Shown here: in pieces, positions 1 to 6,324 of the stretch | Position numbering within the stretch: the stretch's first letter is position 1 | Layout: the number at the start of each line of letters is the position of its first letter | Assembly: GCA_003235435.1 (NCBI GenBank) | Contig: QJWF01000013.1 | Coordinates: forward strand, 1-6,324 | Length of the DNA: 6,324 nucleotides | Source of the DNA: Nitrosomonadales bacterium | GTDB taxonomy: Bacteria > Pseudomonadota > Gammaproteobacteria > Burkholderiales > Gallionellaceae | Direction: 5' to 3' | The notes under the pieces: model-generated | Database searches by the model: none | What the model saw: only the letters and a program-made list of their open reading frames with translations | Told to the model about the DNA's origin: nothing | Program-made: the position numbers and the translations under genes

Positions 1-1036
1 TGGCAGGGGCCTTCCTTTTCAGTTTGGCCGCATTCTTTTCTTTCATGACCAGTGATGCAGTGGAGGCGACACTCCTGATCAGGTAATTCCCGATCACACT
101 GTCGAATTCCTGATACACAGGAAGCAAAGCCCGCTGCCATGCAATTCGCTCCCTGTCCGACAGGACATACACTTCGGTGTCTGGGTTTGATGTCACCTTT
201 GCAAGCGCATCGTCATTGTCCTTCTGCGCCAGATCGCGCTCAAAGTCAGTCGTTTCGTCCATGGCAAGCGCCAGAATTTCTCGAATATCGCCAGGAAGAT
301 CATCCCAGAATTTTTTGTTGACGATGACCGCATAGCCGACATAACCATGGTTCGAGATCGTCAGGTGTTTCTGCACTTCGTACAATTTCCGCTTGTAGAA
401 ATTTGAAACCGGGTTCTCCGCACCGTCTATATCGCCCAGTTGCAGGGCTGCATAAACTTCGTTTTCAGGGTCTTCTTGTGGATTTGCTCCAAGAGCCTTG
501 ATCTGCGATTCAAGAACCTTGGAAGGACGGACGTGAATCTTCAACCCTTTCAGATCAGCTACCGAATGCATGGCCCTGTTAGAGCTCATCTGCTTGAAAC
601 CATTGTCCCAAAAGGCGAGTCCGGTCAAACCCTTGGAGGAAAGTTTCCGGAACAGACTCTTGCCGATCCGGCCATCCGTTACTCGGTGCAGTATCTCTTC
701 GCTTGGAAAAACGTAGGGGAGGTCAAACAAGTCGAATGCGTGCAAACCGATATCGCCAAACTTTGAAAGCGACGGTGCCAGCATTTGCACGGCATCGTTC
801 TGTAGCGCTTCGAATTCCTCACGTTCATTATAGAGCTGGCTGTCGGGATAAATTTCGACCCTGATGCGGCCATTCGTGCCCTGTTCCGCCAGTTGCTTGA
901 ACTTTTCAGCCGCCTGGCCTCTGGGTGAGTCGGGTGCGTCCACGTGACTGAACTTGATTACGATCTCACCCTCTGCATGGGAAAAACCGCTGAATGCAAG
1001 CACAAGAAGAAAAGTCATCGTGATACGTAACTTCAT
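1..1036 (-). CDS. dctP: TRAP transporter solute-binding protein, DctP family (C-terminus cut by window edge)
   Basis: Periplasmic substrate-binding subunit of a tripartite ATP-independent periplasmic (TRAP) transporter, which would deliver a small carboxylate to a DctQ/DctM membrane pair. My reading of the minus strand from ATG at 1036-1034 is open for 345 codons to the left edge with no stop. The family is usually about 330-345 residues, so little is missing. Residues 1-21 form a Sec signal peptide with K2 and R4, a hydrophobic core at 8-18 and likely cleavage after SHA. Family motifs follow: KFSHVDAPDSPRG (28-40), APSLSKFG, FDLPYVFP, AFWDNGFKQMSSNR (R154 matches SiaP Arg127), DIDGAENP (202-209) and SNHGYVGYAVIVNKKFW. 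The most conserved pocket arginine of the family (SiaP Arg147, in KLRVP) is His168 here (KIHVRP), with Arg170 two positions on. The usual MAFSEVY is DPENEVY. The substrate is therefore uncertain, although the fold assignment is firm. A GAGGT ribosome site lies just upstream. Confidence 0.93.
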   Translation of the reverse strand, partial: MKLRITMTFLLVLAFSGFSHAEGEIVIKFSHVDAPDSPRGQAAEKFKQLAEQGTNGRIRVEIYPDSQLYNEREEFEALQNDAVQMLAPSLSKFGDIGLHAFDLFDLPYVFPSEEILHRVTDGRIGKSLFRKLSSKGLTGLAFWDNGFKQMSSNRAMHSVADLKGLKIHVRPSKVLESQIKALGANPQEDPENEVYAALQLGDIDGAENPVSNFYKRKLYEVQKHLTISNHGYVGYAVIVNKKFWDDLPGDIREILALAMDETTDFERDLAQKDNDDALAKVTSNPDTEVYVLSDRERIAWQRALLPVYQEFDSVIGNYLIRSVASTASLVMKEKNAAKLKRKAPA

Positions 1037-1040
1037 GGGT

Positions 1041-1045
1041 ACCTC
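1041..1045 (-). promoter_or_regulatory. Ribosome binding site of dctP
   Basis: On the minus strand GAGGT stands four bases before the ATG (GAGGT-ACCC-ATG). It supports the start at 1036, which also gives a complete signal peptide. The next in-frame ATG (codon 7) would remove the basic n-region. Confidence 0.7.
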
Positions 1046-1137
1046 AATAAAAATGGTCTTTGGAGAATTGGCTGGCCATCTGTCGTGATATGGCTGATAT
1101 TGAGCGAACAAATCAACCACAAGTATACGAGTGACAG

Positions 1138-1167
1138 AATATACAAGAGACAGGCGGCGAATGCCAA
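1138..1167 (-). promoter_or_regulatory. Putative sigma70 promoter for dctP
   Basis: Reading the minus strand, TTGGCA (1167-1162) and TATATT (1143-1138) are separated by 18 bases. Each matches the sigma70 consensus at five of six positions. Transcription would begin near 1131, giving a leader of about 95 bases. This is a pattern match only. Confidence 0.5.
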
Positions 1168-1210
1168 CATAGGGAAAGATACGGCAATCCGGACGGGACG
1201 GCATGTTGTG

Positions 1211-1240
1211 CTGACGGCAAAAGCGGAAAACCAGTAAAAT
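1211..1240 (+). promoter_or_regulatory. Putative promoter for the glyQS operon
   Basis: CTGACG (1211-1216, four of six against TTGACA) and TAAAAT (1235-1240, five of six against TATAAT) are 18 bases apart. Transcription would start near 1247. That leaves a leader of about 24 bases to the ATG at 1271, or about 90 bases to the TTG at 1337. A rival pair, TTGAAA (1249-1254) with CATACT (1274-1279) at a 19-base spacing, would start transcription after the ATG and force the TTG start. Neither is strong. Confidence 0.35.
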
Positions 1241-1270
1241 ACGCACCTTTGAAACCGCCTGAAACTCCAG

Positions 1271-2254
1271 ATGCATACTTTTGGTTCCAACATAACGTCC
1301 GCTAGCGGACACGAGTCTTCACGGAAACTTGGCCCGTTGCCAAGTTTTCAGCAAATCATACTGACGCTCCAGAATTACTGGGACAAAAAGGGTTGCGCGC
1401 TGTTGCAACCCTACGACATGGAAGTCGGCGCGGGCACGTCGCACACTGCAACATTCCTGCGCGCACTTGGCCCCGAGCCCTGGAAGGCTGCTTATGTGCA
1501 GCCGTCGCGCCGCCCCAAGGACGGCCGCTATGGAGAGAACCCGAACCGCTTGCAGCATTACTATCAGTTTCAGGTGGTGCTGAAACCATCGCCTGCAAAC
1601 ATCATCGATTTGTACCTTGGTTCACTGGTAGCGCTGGGTTTTGATCTTAAAAATAATGATATCCGCTTCGTCGAGGACGATTGGGAGAACCCGACGCTGG
1701 GCGCGTGGGGCCTGGGCTGGGAAGTGTGGCTGAACGGCATGGAAGTGACACAGTTCACCTATTTCCAGCAGGTCGGCGGTATCGACTGCAAGCCCATCAC
1801 CGGCGAGATCACCTATGGCCTGGAACGGCTGGCGATGTATCTGCAGGGCGTGGAGAACGTGTTTGACCTGACTTGGACCGAAGGCGTCACATATCGTGAC
1901 GTGTACCACCAGAACGAGGTCGAGCAATCTGCCTACAATTTCGAGCACAGCGATGTGGAATTCCTGCTCGGGGCGTTTGGCAGTCATGAGAAGCAGGCCA
2001 AATATCTTATGGAACAGCAACTCGCGCTTCCGGCCTACGAACAGGTGCTGAAGGCTGCGCATACCTTCAATCTGCTAGAAGCACGCGGCGCGATCTCGGT
2101 CACCGAACGTGCAGCTTATATCGGGCGAATCCGCAATCTCGCGCGTAGTGTGGCGCAGAGCTATTTCGACAGCCGTGCCCGCCTGGGCTTTCCGATGGCG
2201 CCAAAGGCATGGGCAGATGAGGTGTTGGCTCAGCTTGAAGAAAAGGCGGCGTGA
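1271..2254 (+). CDS. glyQ: Glycyl-tRNA synthetase alpha subunit
   Basis: Catalytic subunit of the bacterial alpha2beta2 glycyl-tRNA synthetase. It activates glycine with ATP and, with GlyS, charges tRNA-Gly in the cytoplasm. The whole class II core is recognisable in the 327-residue frame: [19 protein letters not shown] (44-62), [20 protein letters not shown] (75-94), [20 protein letters not shown] (134-153), [14 protein letters not shown] (160-173), [14 protein letters not shown] (177-190) and [18 protein letters not shown] (271-288). The coordinates give the longest ATG frame, but residues 1-22 are polar, unlike the family, and carry two inverted repeats. Homologues are about 300-305 residues, and Neisseria-type proteins begin as MLTFQQIIL. 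The TTG at 1337 would give a matching MPSFQQIIL start and 305 residues, and I prefer it. No good Shine-Dalgarno precedes the ATG, and only a weak GGAAA precedes the TTG. The gene ends in a TGATG overlap with glyS. Confidence 0.97.
   Translation: MHTFGSNITSASGHESSRKLGPLPSFQQIILTLQNYWDKKGCALLQPYDMEVGAGTSHTATFLRALGPEPWKAAYVQPSRRPKDGRYGENPNRLQHYYQFQVVLKPSPANIIDLYLGSLVALGFDLKNNDIRFVEDDWENPTLGAWGLGWEVWLNGMEVTQFTYFQQVGGIDCKPITGEITYGLERLAMYLQGVENVFDLTWTEGVTYRDVYHQNEVEQSAYNFEHSDVEFLLGAFGSHEKQAKYLMEQQLALPAYEQVLKAAHTFNLLEARGAISVTERAAYIGRIRNLARSVAQSYFDSRARLGFPMAPKAWADEVLAQLEEKAA
1297..1310. repeat. Perfect 14-bp palindrome near the glyQ start
   Basis: GTCCGCTAGCGGAC is identical to its own reverse complement, with no spacer. 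It lies in the N-terminal extension of the longest glyQ frame, downstream of the candidate promoter. It could be an operator for a dimeric regulator. A single perfect 14-mer is not very rare by chance in a window of this size, so the interest comes from its position beside a second inverted repeat. Confidence 0.6.
1323..1349 (+). repeat. 11-bp stem-loop overlapping the probable glyQ start
   Basis: AAACTTGGC (1325-1333) pairs perfectly with GCCAAGTTT (1339-1347) around the five-base loop CCGTT. A G-U pair (1324/1348) and a G-C pair (1323/1349) extend the stem to 11 bp. In the mRNA it would hold the weak ribosome-site-like GGAAA in its left arm and place the candidate TTG start (1337-1339) at the loop and closing base. 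That arrangement could affect glyQ translation. It is not a standard terminator, because no U-run follows the stem. Confidence 0.6.
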
Positions 2255-4401
2255 TGGCGATAAGAAATCTATTGGTTGAATTGTTTGTCGAGGAATTGCC
2301 GCCCAAGTCGCTTCATAATCTGGGGAATCATTTCGCTAGTGTGCTCGCAGACTGTCTGGAAGAATTCGGACTTTGGCGTGATGAGACGCGGAAAGTACAG
2401 GTTATTGCATCACCACGCCGATTGGGCGTTTATCTTTGCGAGGTGCTGGATAAGGCTGATGACCGCAAATTTTCGCAGAAACTGATGCCAGTTTCCGTGG
2501 GGTTGGATGAGAAGGGACAGGCGACGGTAGCTCTCAAGAAAAAGCTTGCTGCATTGGGTGAAGATGAATCGGCAGTGCCAAGGCTAAGGCGGGAAAATGA
2601 TGGCAAGACAGACCAGCTGTTTATGGAAATCAATAAACCTGGAATCACTCTTGCTGAGGGTTTGCAACAAGCATTGGTTGACACACTGGGTAATTTGCCC
2701 ATTCCAAAAGCGATGACCTACCAGCTTGCTGATGGCTGGAGCAGTGTGAATTTTGTGCGTCCCGCGCATGGTTTGGTTGCTCTGCATGGCGCGACCATCG
2801 TTCCGGTAAGTGTGTTAGGTTTGAATGCCGGACGTGAAACACAGGGCCATCGCTTCGAATCGAAGCGCCCTAAGGTATCTTTAAAGAGCGCTGACAGCTA
2901 CGCGCAACAACTGGAAACCGAAGGCGCGGTGATTGCCAGTTTTACTGAGCGTCGCGAAGAGATATTGAAACAGATAATCGCTGCCGCTGCCAAGGAAAGG
3001 CTTACTCCGGTGGGAGATGATAATTTATTGGATGAGGTGACCGCGTTGGTCGAACGCCCCAATGTGTTGGTCGGGAAATTCGAAAAGGAATTTCTGGAGG
3101 TACCGCAGGAATGCCTGATACTTACGATGAAGGCGAATCAGAAATATTTTCCGTTGCTGGATGGCAAAGGCAAACTCACCAACAAGTTCCTGATAGTCTC
3201 CAACATCCGACCGAATGATGCGAGCCTAGTAATAGGTGGTAACGAGCGCGTGGTGCGACCGCGTTTGGCCGATGCGAAATTTTTCTTCGATCAGGACAGG
3301 AAAAAGCGGTTGGAGGACCGCGTGCTCGGTCTGGCCAAGGTGGTCTATCACAACAAGCTCGGTACACAAGGTGATCGTGTGCAACGGGTGCAGGCCATTG
3401 CAAGCGCAATTGGACATAAACTTGGTGGAGATGCACTGGCTGCGCAAGCCGATCTGGTAGCGTTGCTATCCAAGGCCGACCTGCTTACCGACATGGTCGG
3501 CGAATTCCCGGAATTGCAAGGCATTATGGGGCGTTATTACGCGCAACACGACGGCTTGAGCGACGATATCACTTTTGCGATTGAAGATCATTACAAGCCG
3601 CGTTTTGCAGGTGACGAGCTGCCGCGCAACAGTGTCGGGATCTGCGTGGCGCTGGCGGACAAGCTGGAAACTTTACTGGGGATGTTTGGCATCGGGGAGA
3701 TACCAACCGGCGACAAGGATCCGTTTGCGTTGCGCCGTCATGCGTTGGGTATTATTCGGATGCTGATCGAAAAAGATCTGCATCTGCCGATCGATGCGCT
3801 AGTCCGCGAAAGTTTTGCATTGATGCCATCCGTAGCAATAACTCTTGGCCAAAATGCAAAAGGTTCTTATGGCCTACAAAAGGATACCCCGGAAATTGTT
3901 CTAAATTTTATTTTTGAGCGTCTGAGTGGATATTTGAGGGAGCAAAGTTACAGCAGCCAGGAAGTAGAGGCCGTTCTGACTTTGCGGCCTCAACAACTGA
4001 GAGAAGTGGCAAAGCGGCTTGCTGCCGTTCGCGCGTTCGTTTCTTTGCCCGAATCTCCCACCCTGGCCGCAGCCAACAAGCGTATAGGCAATATCCTGAA
4101 GAAGGCCGAGGGCGATATAAGTGGCGAGGTCAACGCCGCACTGTTGCAAGAACCTGCCGAGCAGGCGCTGCAAAAGTCTTTGCTTCAAATAATGCCAAAA
4201 GCCGATGAAGCTTTCAAAGCAGGCGATTACACAACTTCAATGCAGATTTTGGCCGGTATGCGCACGCCGGTGGATGCGTTCTTCGACAACGTGATGGTGA
4301 ACGTCGAGGATTCTCAGCTACGCACCAACCGTTTGGCTTTGCTGTCGCAACTGCATCAGGCGATGAACCGCATCGCGGATATTTCCAAACTGGCAGCCTG
4401 A
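2254..4401 (+). CDS. glyS: Glycyl-tRNA synthetase beta subunit
   Basis: Beta subunit of the heterotetrameric glycyl-tRNA synthetase, needed for tRNA-Gly recognition and for activity with GlyQ. From ATG 2254 it has 715 residues, within the family's usual range of about 690-720. Landmarks in this numbering are LLVELFVEELPPKSL near the N-terminus (6-20), TMKANQKYFPLLD (291-303), KADLLTDMVGEFPELQGIMG (407-426), IPTGDKDPFALRRHALG (483-499) and a C-terminal DALR-type anticodon-binding region (about 585-700) with PVDAFFDNVMVN and LRTNRLALL. A GTG at 2251 is directly adjacent and in frame. I chose the ATG because it forms the TGATG overlap with the glyQ stop and gives the expected MAIRNLLVE start. 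The 1-base overlap suggests translational coupling that keeps the subunits balanced. The frame is intact and nothing is missing. Confidence 0.97.
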   Translation: MAIRNLLVELFVEELPPKSLHNLGNHFASVLADCLEEFGLWRDETRKVQVIASPRRLGVYLCEVLDKADDRKFSQKLMPVSVGLDEKGQATVALKKKLAALGEDESAVPRLRRENDGKTDQLFMEINKPGITLAEGLQQALVDTLGNLPIPKAMTYQLADGWSSVNFVRPAHGLVALHGATIVPVSVLGLNAGRETQGHRFESKRPKVSLKSADSYAQQLETEGAVIASFTERREEILKQIIAAAAKERLTPVGDDNLLDEVTALVERPNVLVGKFEKEFLEVPQECLILTMKANQKYFPLLDGKGKLTNKFLIVSNIRPNDASLVIGGNERVVRPRLADAKFFFDQDRKKRLEDRVLGLAKVVYHNKLGTQGDRVQRVQAIASAIGHKLGGDALAAQADLVALLSKADLLTDMVGEFPELQGIMGRYYAQHDGLSDDITFAIEDHYKPRFAGDELPRNSVGICVALADKLETLLGMFGIGEIPTGDKDPFALRRHALGIIRMLIEKDLHLPIDALVRESFALMPSVAITLGQNAKGSYGLQKDTPEIVLNFIFERLSGYLREQSYSSQEVEAVLTLRPQQLREVAKRLAAVRAFVSLPESPTLAAANKRIGNILKKAEGDISGEVNAALLQEPAEQALQKSLLQIMPKADEAFKAGDYTTSMQILAGMRTPVDAFFDNVMVNVEDSQLRTNRLALLSQLHQAMNRIADISKLAA
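2851..2867. repeat. 17-base near-palindrome inside glyS
   Basis: CGCTTCGA and TCGAAGCG are perfect reverse complements flanking a single central A. The element lies within the coding sequence and encodes part of the conserved GHRFESKRP stretch. It may simply reflect codon choice, and no function is claimed. Confidence 0.4.
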
Positions 4402-4404
4402 GGA
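4400..4404 (+). promoter_or_regulatory. Ribosome binding site of gmhB overlapping the glyS stop
   Basis: GAGGA shares its first two bases with the TGA of glyS and stands three bases before the gmhB ATG. The spacing is short. Ribosomes ending glyS would uncover or re-use this site. Confidence 0.6.
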
Positions 4405-4407
4405 TTT

Positions 4408-4956
4408 ATGGATAAATCAGCTTTGAACCTGATAATTCTCGATCGCGACGGCGTGATCAATTATGACTCCGACCAGTTCATCAAGAACCCGGAGGAATGG
4501 AAGCCCATACCCGGCAGTCTGGAAGCGATCTCACGGCTGAACCAGGCCGGCTATCGCGTGGTGGTGTCGACCAACCAGTCCGGCGTTGGGCGCGGGTTGT
4601 TCGACATGGCTACTTTGAATTTGATACATGACAAGATGCATAAATCGTGTGCTCTCGTCGGTGCCCGTATCGACGCAATATTCTTTTGCCCGCATGCCGC
4701 CGATGCGGATTGCGATTGCCGAAAACCCAAAACCGGGATGATGGAAGAGATTGCGGCGCGTTATGGCCTTGGCAGCCTTAAGGGTGTGCCCGCTGTCGGG
4801 GATTCGCTGCGCGACCTGCAATCTGCATCGGCAATGGGCGCCAAGCCCTATCTGGTACTGACCGGCAAGGGCAGCAAAACAAGGGCAGCGGGCGGAATGC
4901 CTGAAGGTACCCGGGTGTTGGCCGATCTTGCCGCAGTTGTTGCCGAACTGATATAA
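4408..4956 (+). CDS. gmhB: D-glycero-beta-D-manno-heptose-1,7-bisphosphate 7-phosphatase
   Basis: HAD-superfamily phosphatase that removes the C7 phosphate of heptose 1,7-bisphosphate in the pathway to ADP-heptose, the sugar donor for the lipopolysaccharide inner core. It acts in the cytoplasm. At 182 residues it matches the family's usual size. Motif I is DRDGVIN (12-18), with D12 as nucleophile and D14 as acid/base. Motif II is STNQSG (54-59). The structural zinc site is C94-x-H96 with C102-x-C104, running into RKPKTGM. The late acidic motif is GDSLRDL (131-137). The loop between the zinc pairs is shorter than in the E. coli enzyme. The start follows the glyS stop by six bases, and the GAGGA ribosome site overlaps that stop codon, so reading from glyS into gmhB is likely coupled. 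The histidinol-phosphatase relatives are a less likely identity, given this zinc-loop pattern and the solitary phosphatase domain. Confidence 0.92.
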   Translation: MDKSALNLIILDRDGVINYDSDQFIKNPEEWKPIPGSLEAISRLNQAGYRVVVSTNQSGVGRGLFDMATLNLIHDKMHKSCALVGARIDAIFFCPHAADADCDCRKPKTGMMEEIAARYGLGSLKGVPAVGDSLRDLQSASAMGAKPYLVLTGKGSKTRAAGGMPEGTRVLADLAAVVAELI

Positions 4957-4971
4957 CGGCAAAACATTTAT

Positions 4972-5679
4972 ATGCTGGTAATACGTTCGCTGATTTTCCT
5001 GATTTTGCAAGTTGTCATAACACCGATATTCTCGGTGCTGGCGTTGCTGACTTTTCCCTTGAGTCCGCTTACACGCTACCGCATCATTTCGCAATGGGCG
5101 AATATGATGCTGTATTTGTTGCGGCTGGTGTGCGGTATACACCATGTAGTGCGGGGCATCGAGAACCTGCCAAAGGAGCCGTGCGTTGTTCTTTGCAAAC
5201 ACCAATCGGCTTGGGAGACGCTGGCCTTGCAAAAAATCTTTCCCCCGCAGGTTTGGGTTTTGAAACGCGAACTGCTCTGGATTCCGTTCTTTGGCTGGGC
5301 GCTGGCACTTACCAGCCCGATTGCCATCAAGCGTAGTGATGGCAAAGGTGCGATGAGACAATTGTTGAAACAAGGAAAGGAAAGGCTCGGGCAAGGGTTT
5401 TGCGTGGTGATCTTTCCTGAGGGGACGCGCATTCCGTTCGGACAGCGCGGCAAATACAAGATTGGCGGGGCATTGCTGGCCGAAAGCTGCGGTGTTCCGG
5501 TGGTTCCCGTCGCGCACAACGCGGGACGGTTATGGGGGCGCAACGCGTTCAGCAAGCACCCCGGACTGATCACGATGAGTATCGGTGAACGGATTGAAAC
5601 CAAAGGTCTCAAGGCGGAAGAGATAAACGCTCGCGTCGAAACCTGGATTGAGAATGAAATTCAGCAACTCCCCCATTGA
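4972..5679 (+). CDS. plsC: PlsC-family 1-acyl-sn-glycerol-3-phosphate acyltransferase
   Basis: Membrane-associated acyltransferase expected to transfer a second acyl chain to lysophosphatidic acid, giving phosphatidic acid for phospholipid synthesis. The 235-residue length fits the family. A hydrophobic N-terminal anchor spans about 3-28. Acyltransferase blocks are in order: motif I KHQSAWET (76-83), motif II KRELLWIPFFGWAL (98-111), motif III FPEGTR (148-153) and motif IV VPVVPVAHNAG (175-185). Motif I is H77-x4-E82 rather than the textbook H-x4-D. I recall KHQSTWET as normal in this proteobacterial subgroup, so this is probably not a defect. The gene starts 15 bases after gmhB with only a weak ribosome site, and ends in a TGATG overlap with the next gene. 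Acylation of another lysophospholipid cannot be excluded from sequence alone. Confidence 0.92.
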   Translation: MLVIRSLIFLILQVVITPIFSVLALLTFPLSPLTRYRIISQWANMMLYLLRLVCGIHHVVRGIENLPKEPCVVLCKHQSAWETLALQKIFPPQVWVLKRELLWIPFFGWALALTSPIAIKRSDGKGAMRQLLKQGKERLGQGFCVVIFPEGTRIPFGQRGKYKIGGALLAESCGVPVVPVAHNAGRLWGRNAFSKHPGLITMSIGERIETKGLKAEEINARVETWIENEIQQLPH

Positions 5680-6324
5680 TGTTGAGCCAATTGAAAAATA
5701 AGGCTGTTCCATCCGCCGTCGAACAGCGCGCCGTATTGCTCGAAGGCAAGCATGTAACATACACATTGAAACGCAGTACCAAGCGCCGCAGCATCGGTTT
5801 GCACATCGACGAAAGGGGCCTTATCGTAAGTGTACCGATGCGTTCTTCCGAGAAATGGCTGCACAGCGTATTGCAGGAAAAAGCACGGTGGGTGGTGACG
5901 AGGCTTGATGGCTGGCGGCATGGCGCCATATCCGAAGAAACGAATTGGGTTGACGGGGGAACGATCCCATATCTTGGCGAGCTGCTCAGTTTGCGGGTTG
6001 TTCCTGGTTTGTTTGTTGCCCCGGCGCATCGGAAGGGAAATGAGTTGCTGGTGTTTGTGGAGAATAATGGCTCCGGACCGGCTGACATAAAAGATGCGAC
6101 ATCTTGCTGGTACCGGCGCGAGGCTGAACAGCTGTTTTCGAAGCGTGTGGAGTATTACGCGCCAAAACTGAGTGTCTCGCCAGCCTCGGTTAAGCTTTCC
6201 TCAGCGAAAACTCAGTGGGGATGTTGTACCGCGAAAGGTATAGTTCTGCTGAATCTGCAACTAGTCAAGTTACCGTTGCGGTTGATTGATTATGTGGTGG
6301 TTCATGAACTTGCTCATTTGCGCG
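5679..6324 (+). CDS. YgjP-like (DUF45/M48-type) zinc metallopeptidase, C-terminus cut by window edge
   Basis: Open from ATG 5679 to the right edge, giving 215 codons with no stop. The N-terminal part has the family-like basic stretch YTLKRSTKRRSIGLHIDERG followed by VSVP. Near the edge come TQWGCC (178-183), LRLIDYVVVHELAH (200-213) and LR. H209-E210-x-x-H213 is the zinc-binding HExxH helix, and the third ligand would lie just beyond the window, usually in an NHS-like motif. Relatives commonly read WGSC or WGSA where this one has WGCC. The cellular substrate of the family is not well established, so no precise role is given. The start shares its A with the plsC stop (TGATG) and has no clear ribosome site of its own, which suggests translation coupled to plsC. 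About 20-50 residues are probably missing. Confidence 0.88.
   Translation, partial: MLSQLKNKAVPSAVEQRAVLLEGKHVTYTLKRSTKRRSIGLHIDERGLIVSVPMRSSEKWLHSVLQEKARWVVTRLDGWRHGAISEETNWVDGGTIPYLGELLSLRVVPGLFVAPAHRKGNELLVFVENNGSGPADIKDATSCWYRREAEQLFSKRVEYYAPKLSVSPASVKLSSAKTQWGCCTAKGIVLLNLQLVKLPLRLIDYVVVHELAHLR

Larger units (their letters stand above)
1037..1270. other. Divergent intergenic region between dctP and glyQ
   Basis: These 234 bases separate two divergently transcribed genes. They contain the candidate dctP promoter, a weaker candidate glyQ promoter and a GAAAC direct repeat (1251-1255 and 1261-1265, spaced one helical turn). I see no convincing coding frame, tRNA or terminator. A hydrophobic minus-strand frame crosses the region, but it starts inside glyQ and has no family resemblance. 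Confidence 0.6.

Noticed and set aside
440..766. Plus-strand frame of 108 codons in the left arm
   Set aside because: It lies antisense to the intact TRAP binding-protein frame, whose motifs are unmistakable, so it is a shadow frame.
1..1036. Possible pseudogene or frameshift in the TRAP gene
   Set aside because: Translating the minus strand by hand gave a continuous 345-codon frame with signal peptide and all family blocks. The absence of a stop is due to the window edge.
1251..1265. GAAAC direct repeat spaced 10 bases, upstream of glyQ
   Set aside because: Five-base repeats are common by chance. There is no third in-phase copy and no known regulator match.
1033..1293. Minus-strand frame of 86 codons, hydrophobic, ending in an ATGA overlap with the dctP start
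   Set aside because: The overlap looks like translational coupling, but the frame begins inside glyQ, crosses the promoter region, has no clear ribosome site and resembles no family I know. Its hydrophobic stretch is likely chance.
4690..4708. CCGCAT / ATGCGG inverted repeat in gmhB
   Set aside because: A 6-bp stem with a 7-base loop inside the zinc-loop coding sequence is within chance expectation and lacks terminator features.
4531..5517. Minus-strand frame of 328 codons across gmhB and plsC
   Set aside because: It is antisense to two genes with complete catalytic motifs and spans their junction. Its composition is rich in His, Gln and Arg, as expected of a shadow frame.

Overview
The window looks like chromosomal DNA of a betaproteobacterium, possibly in or near the Nitrosomonadales. 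This rests on recalled protein similarity: the glycyl-tRNA synthetase alpha subunit closely resembles Neisseria-type sequences, and the order glyQ, glyS, gmhB, acyltransferase, YgjP-like peptidase is one I recall from betaproteobacteria. Base composition is moderate and similar across genes. I see no transposase, integrase, tRNA, rRNA or CRISPR array.

Left arm (1-1036, minus strand): a periplasmic solute-binding protein of a TRAP transporter (DctP type). It is open at the left edge, probably missing only a few C-terminal residues. Transcription runs leftward, so any membrane subunits (DctQ/DctM) would lie outside the window.

Middle (1037-1270): a divergent intergenic region of 234 bases with a reasonable sigma70-like promoter for the leftward gene and a weaker one for the rightward operon. 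The first 80 bases of the rightward frame hold a perfect 14-bp palindrome followed at once by an 11-bp stem-loop. These overlap the poorly conserved N-terminal extension of GlyQ and make its start codon uncertain.

Right arm (1271-6324, plus strand): a tightly packed gene string. It comprises glyQ and glyS (the two subunits of the bacterial alpha2beta2 glycyl-tRNA synthetase), gmhB (heptose bisphosphate phosphatase for lipopolysaccharide core synthesis), a PlsC-family 1-acylglycerol-3-phosphate acyltransferase, and the N-terminal two thirds or more of a YgjP-like zinc metallopeptidase cut by the right edge. Gaps are 15 bases or less, and two junctions share a TGATG stop/start, so co-transcription and partial translational coupling are likely. 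The operon joins tRNA charging with envelope building (LPS heptose and phospholipid).

Most of the window is ordinary housekeeping sequence, and I find no evidence for a wholly new system. The two points most worth checking are the paired inverted repeats at the glyQ start and the altered ligand-pocket residues of the TRAP binding protein.
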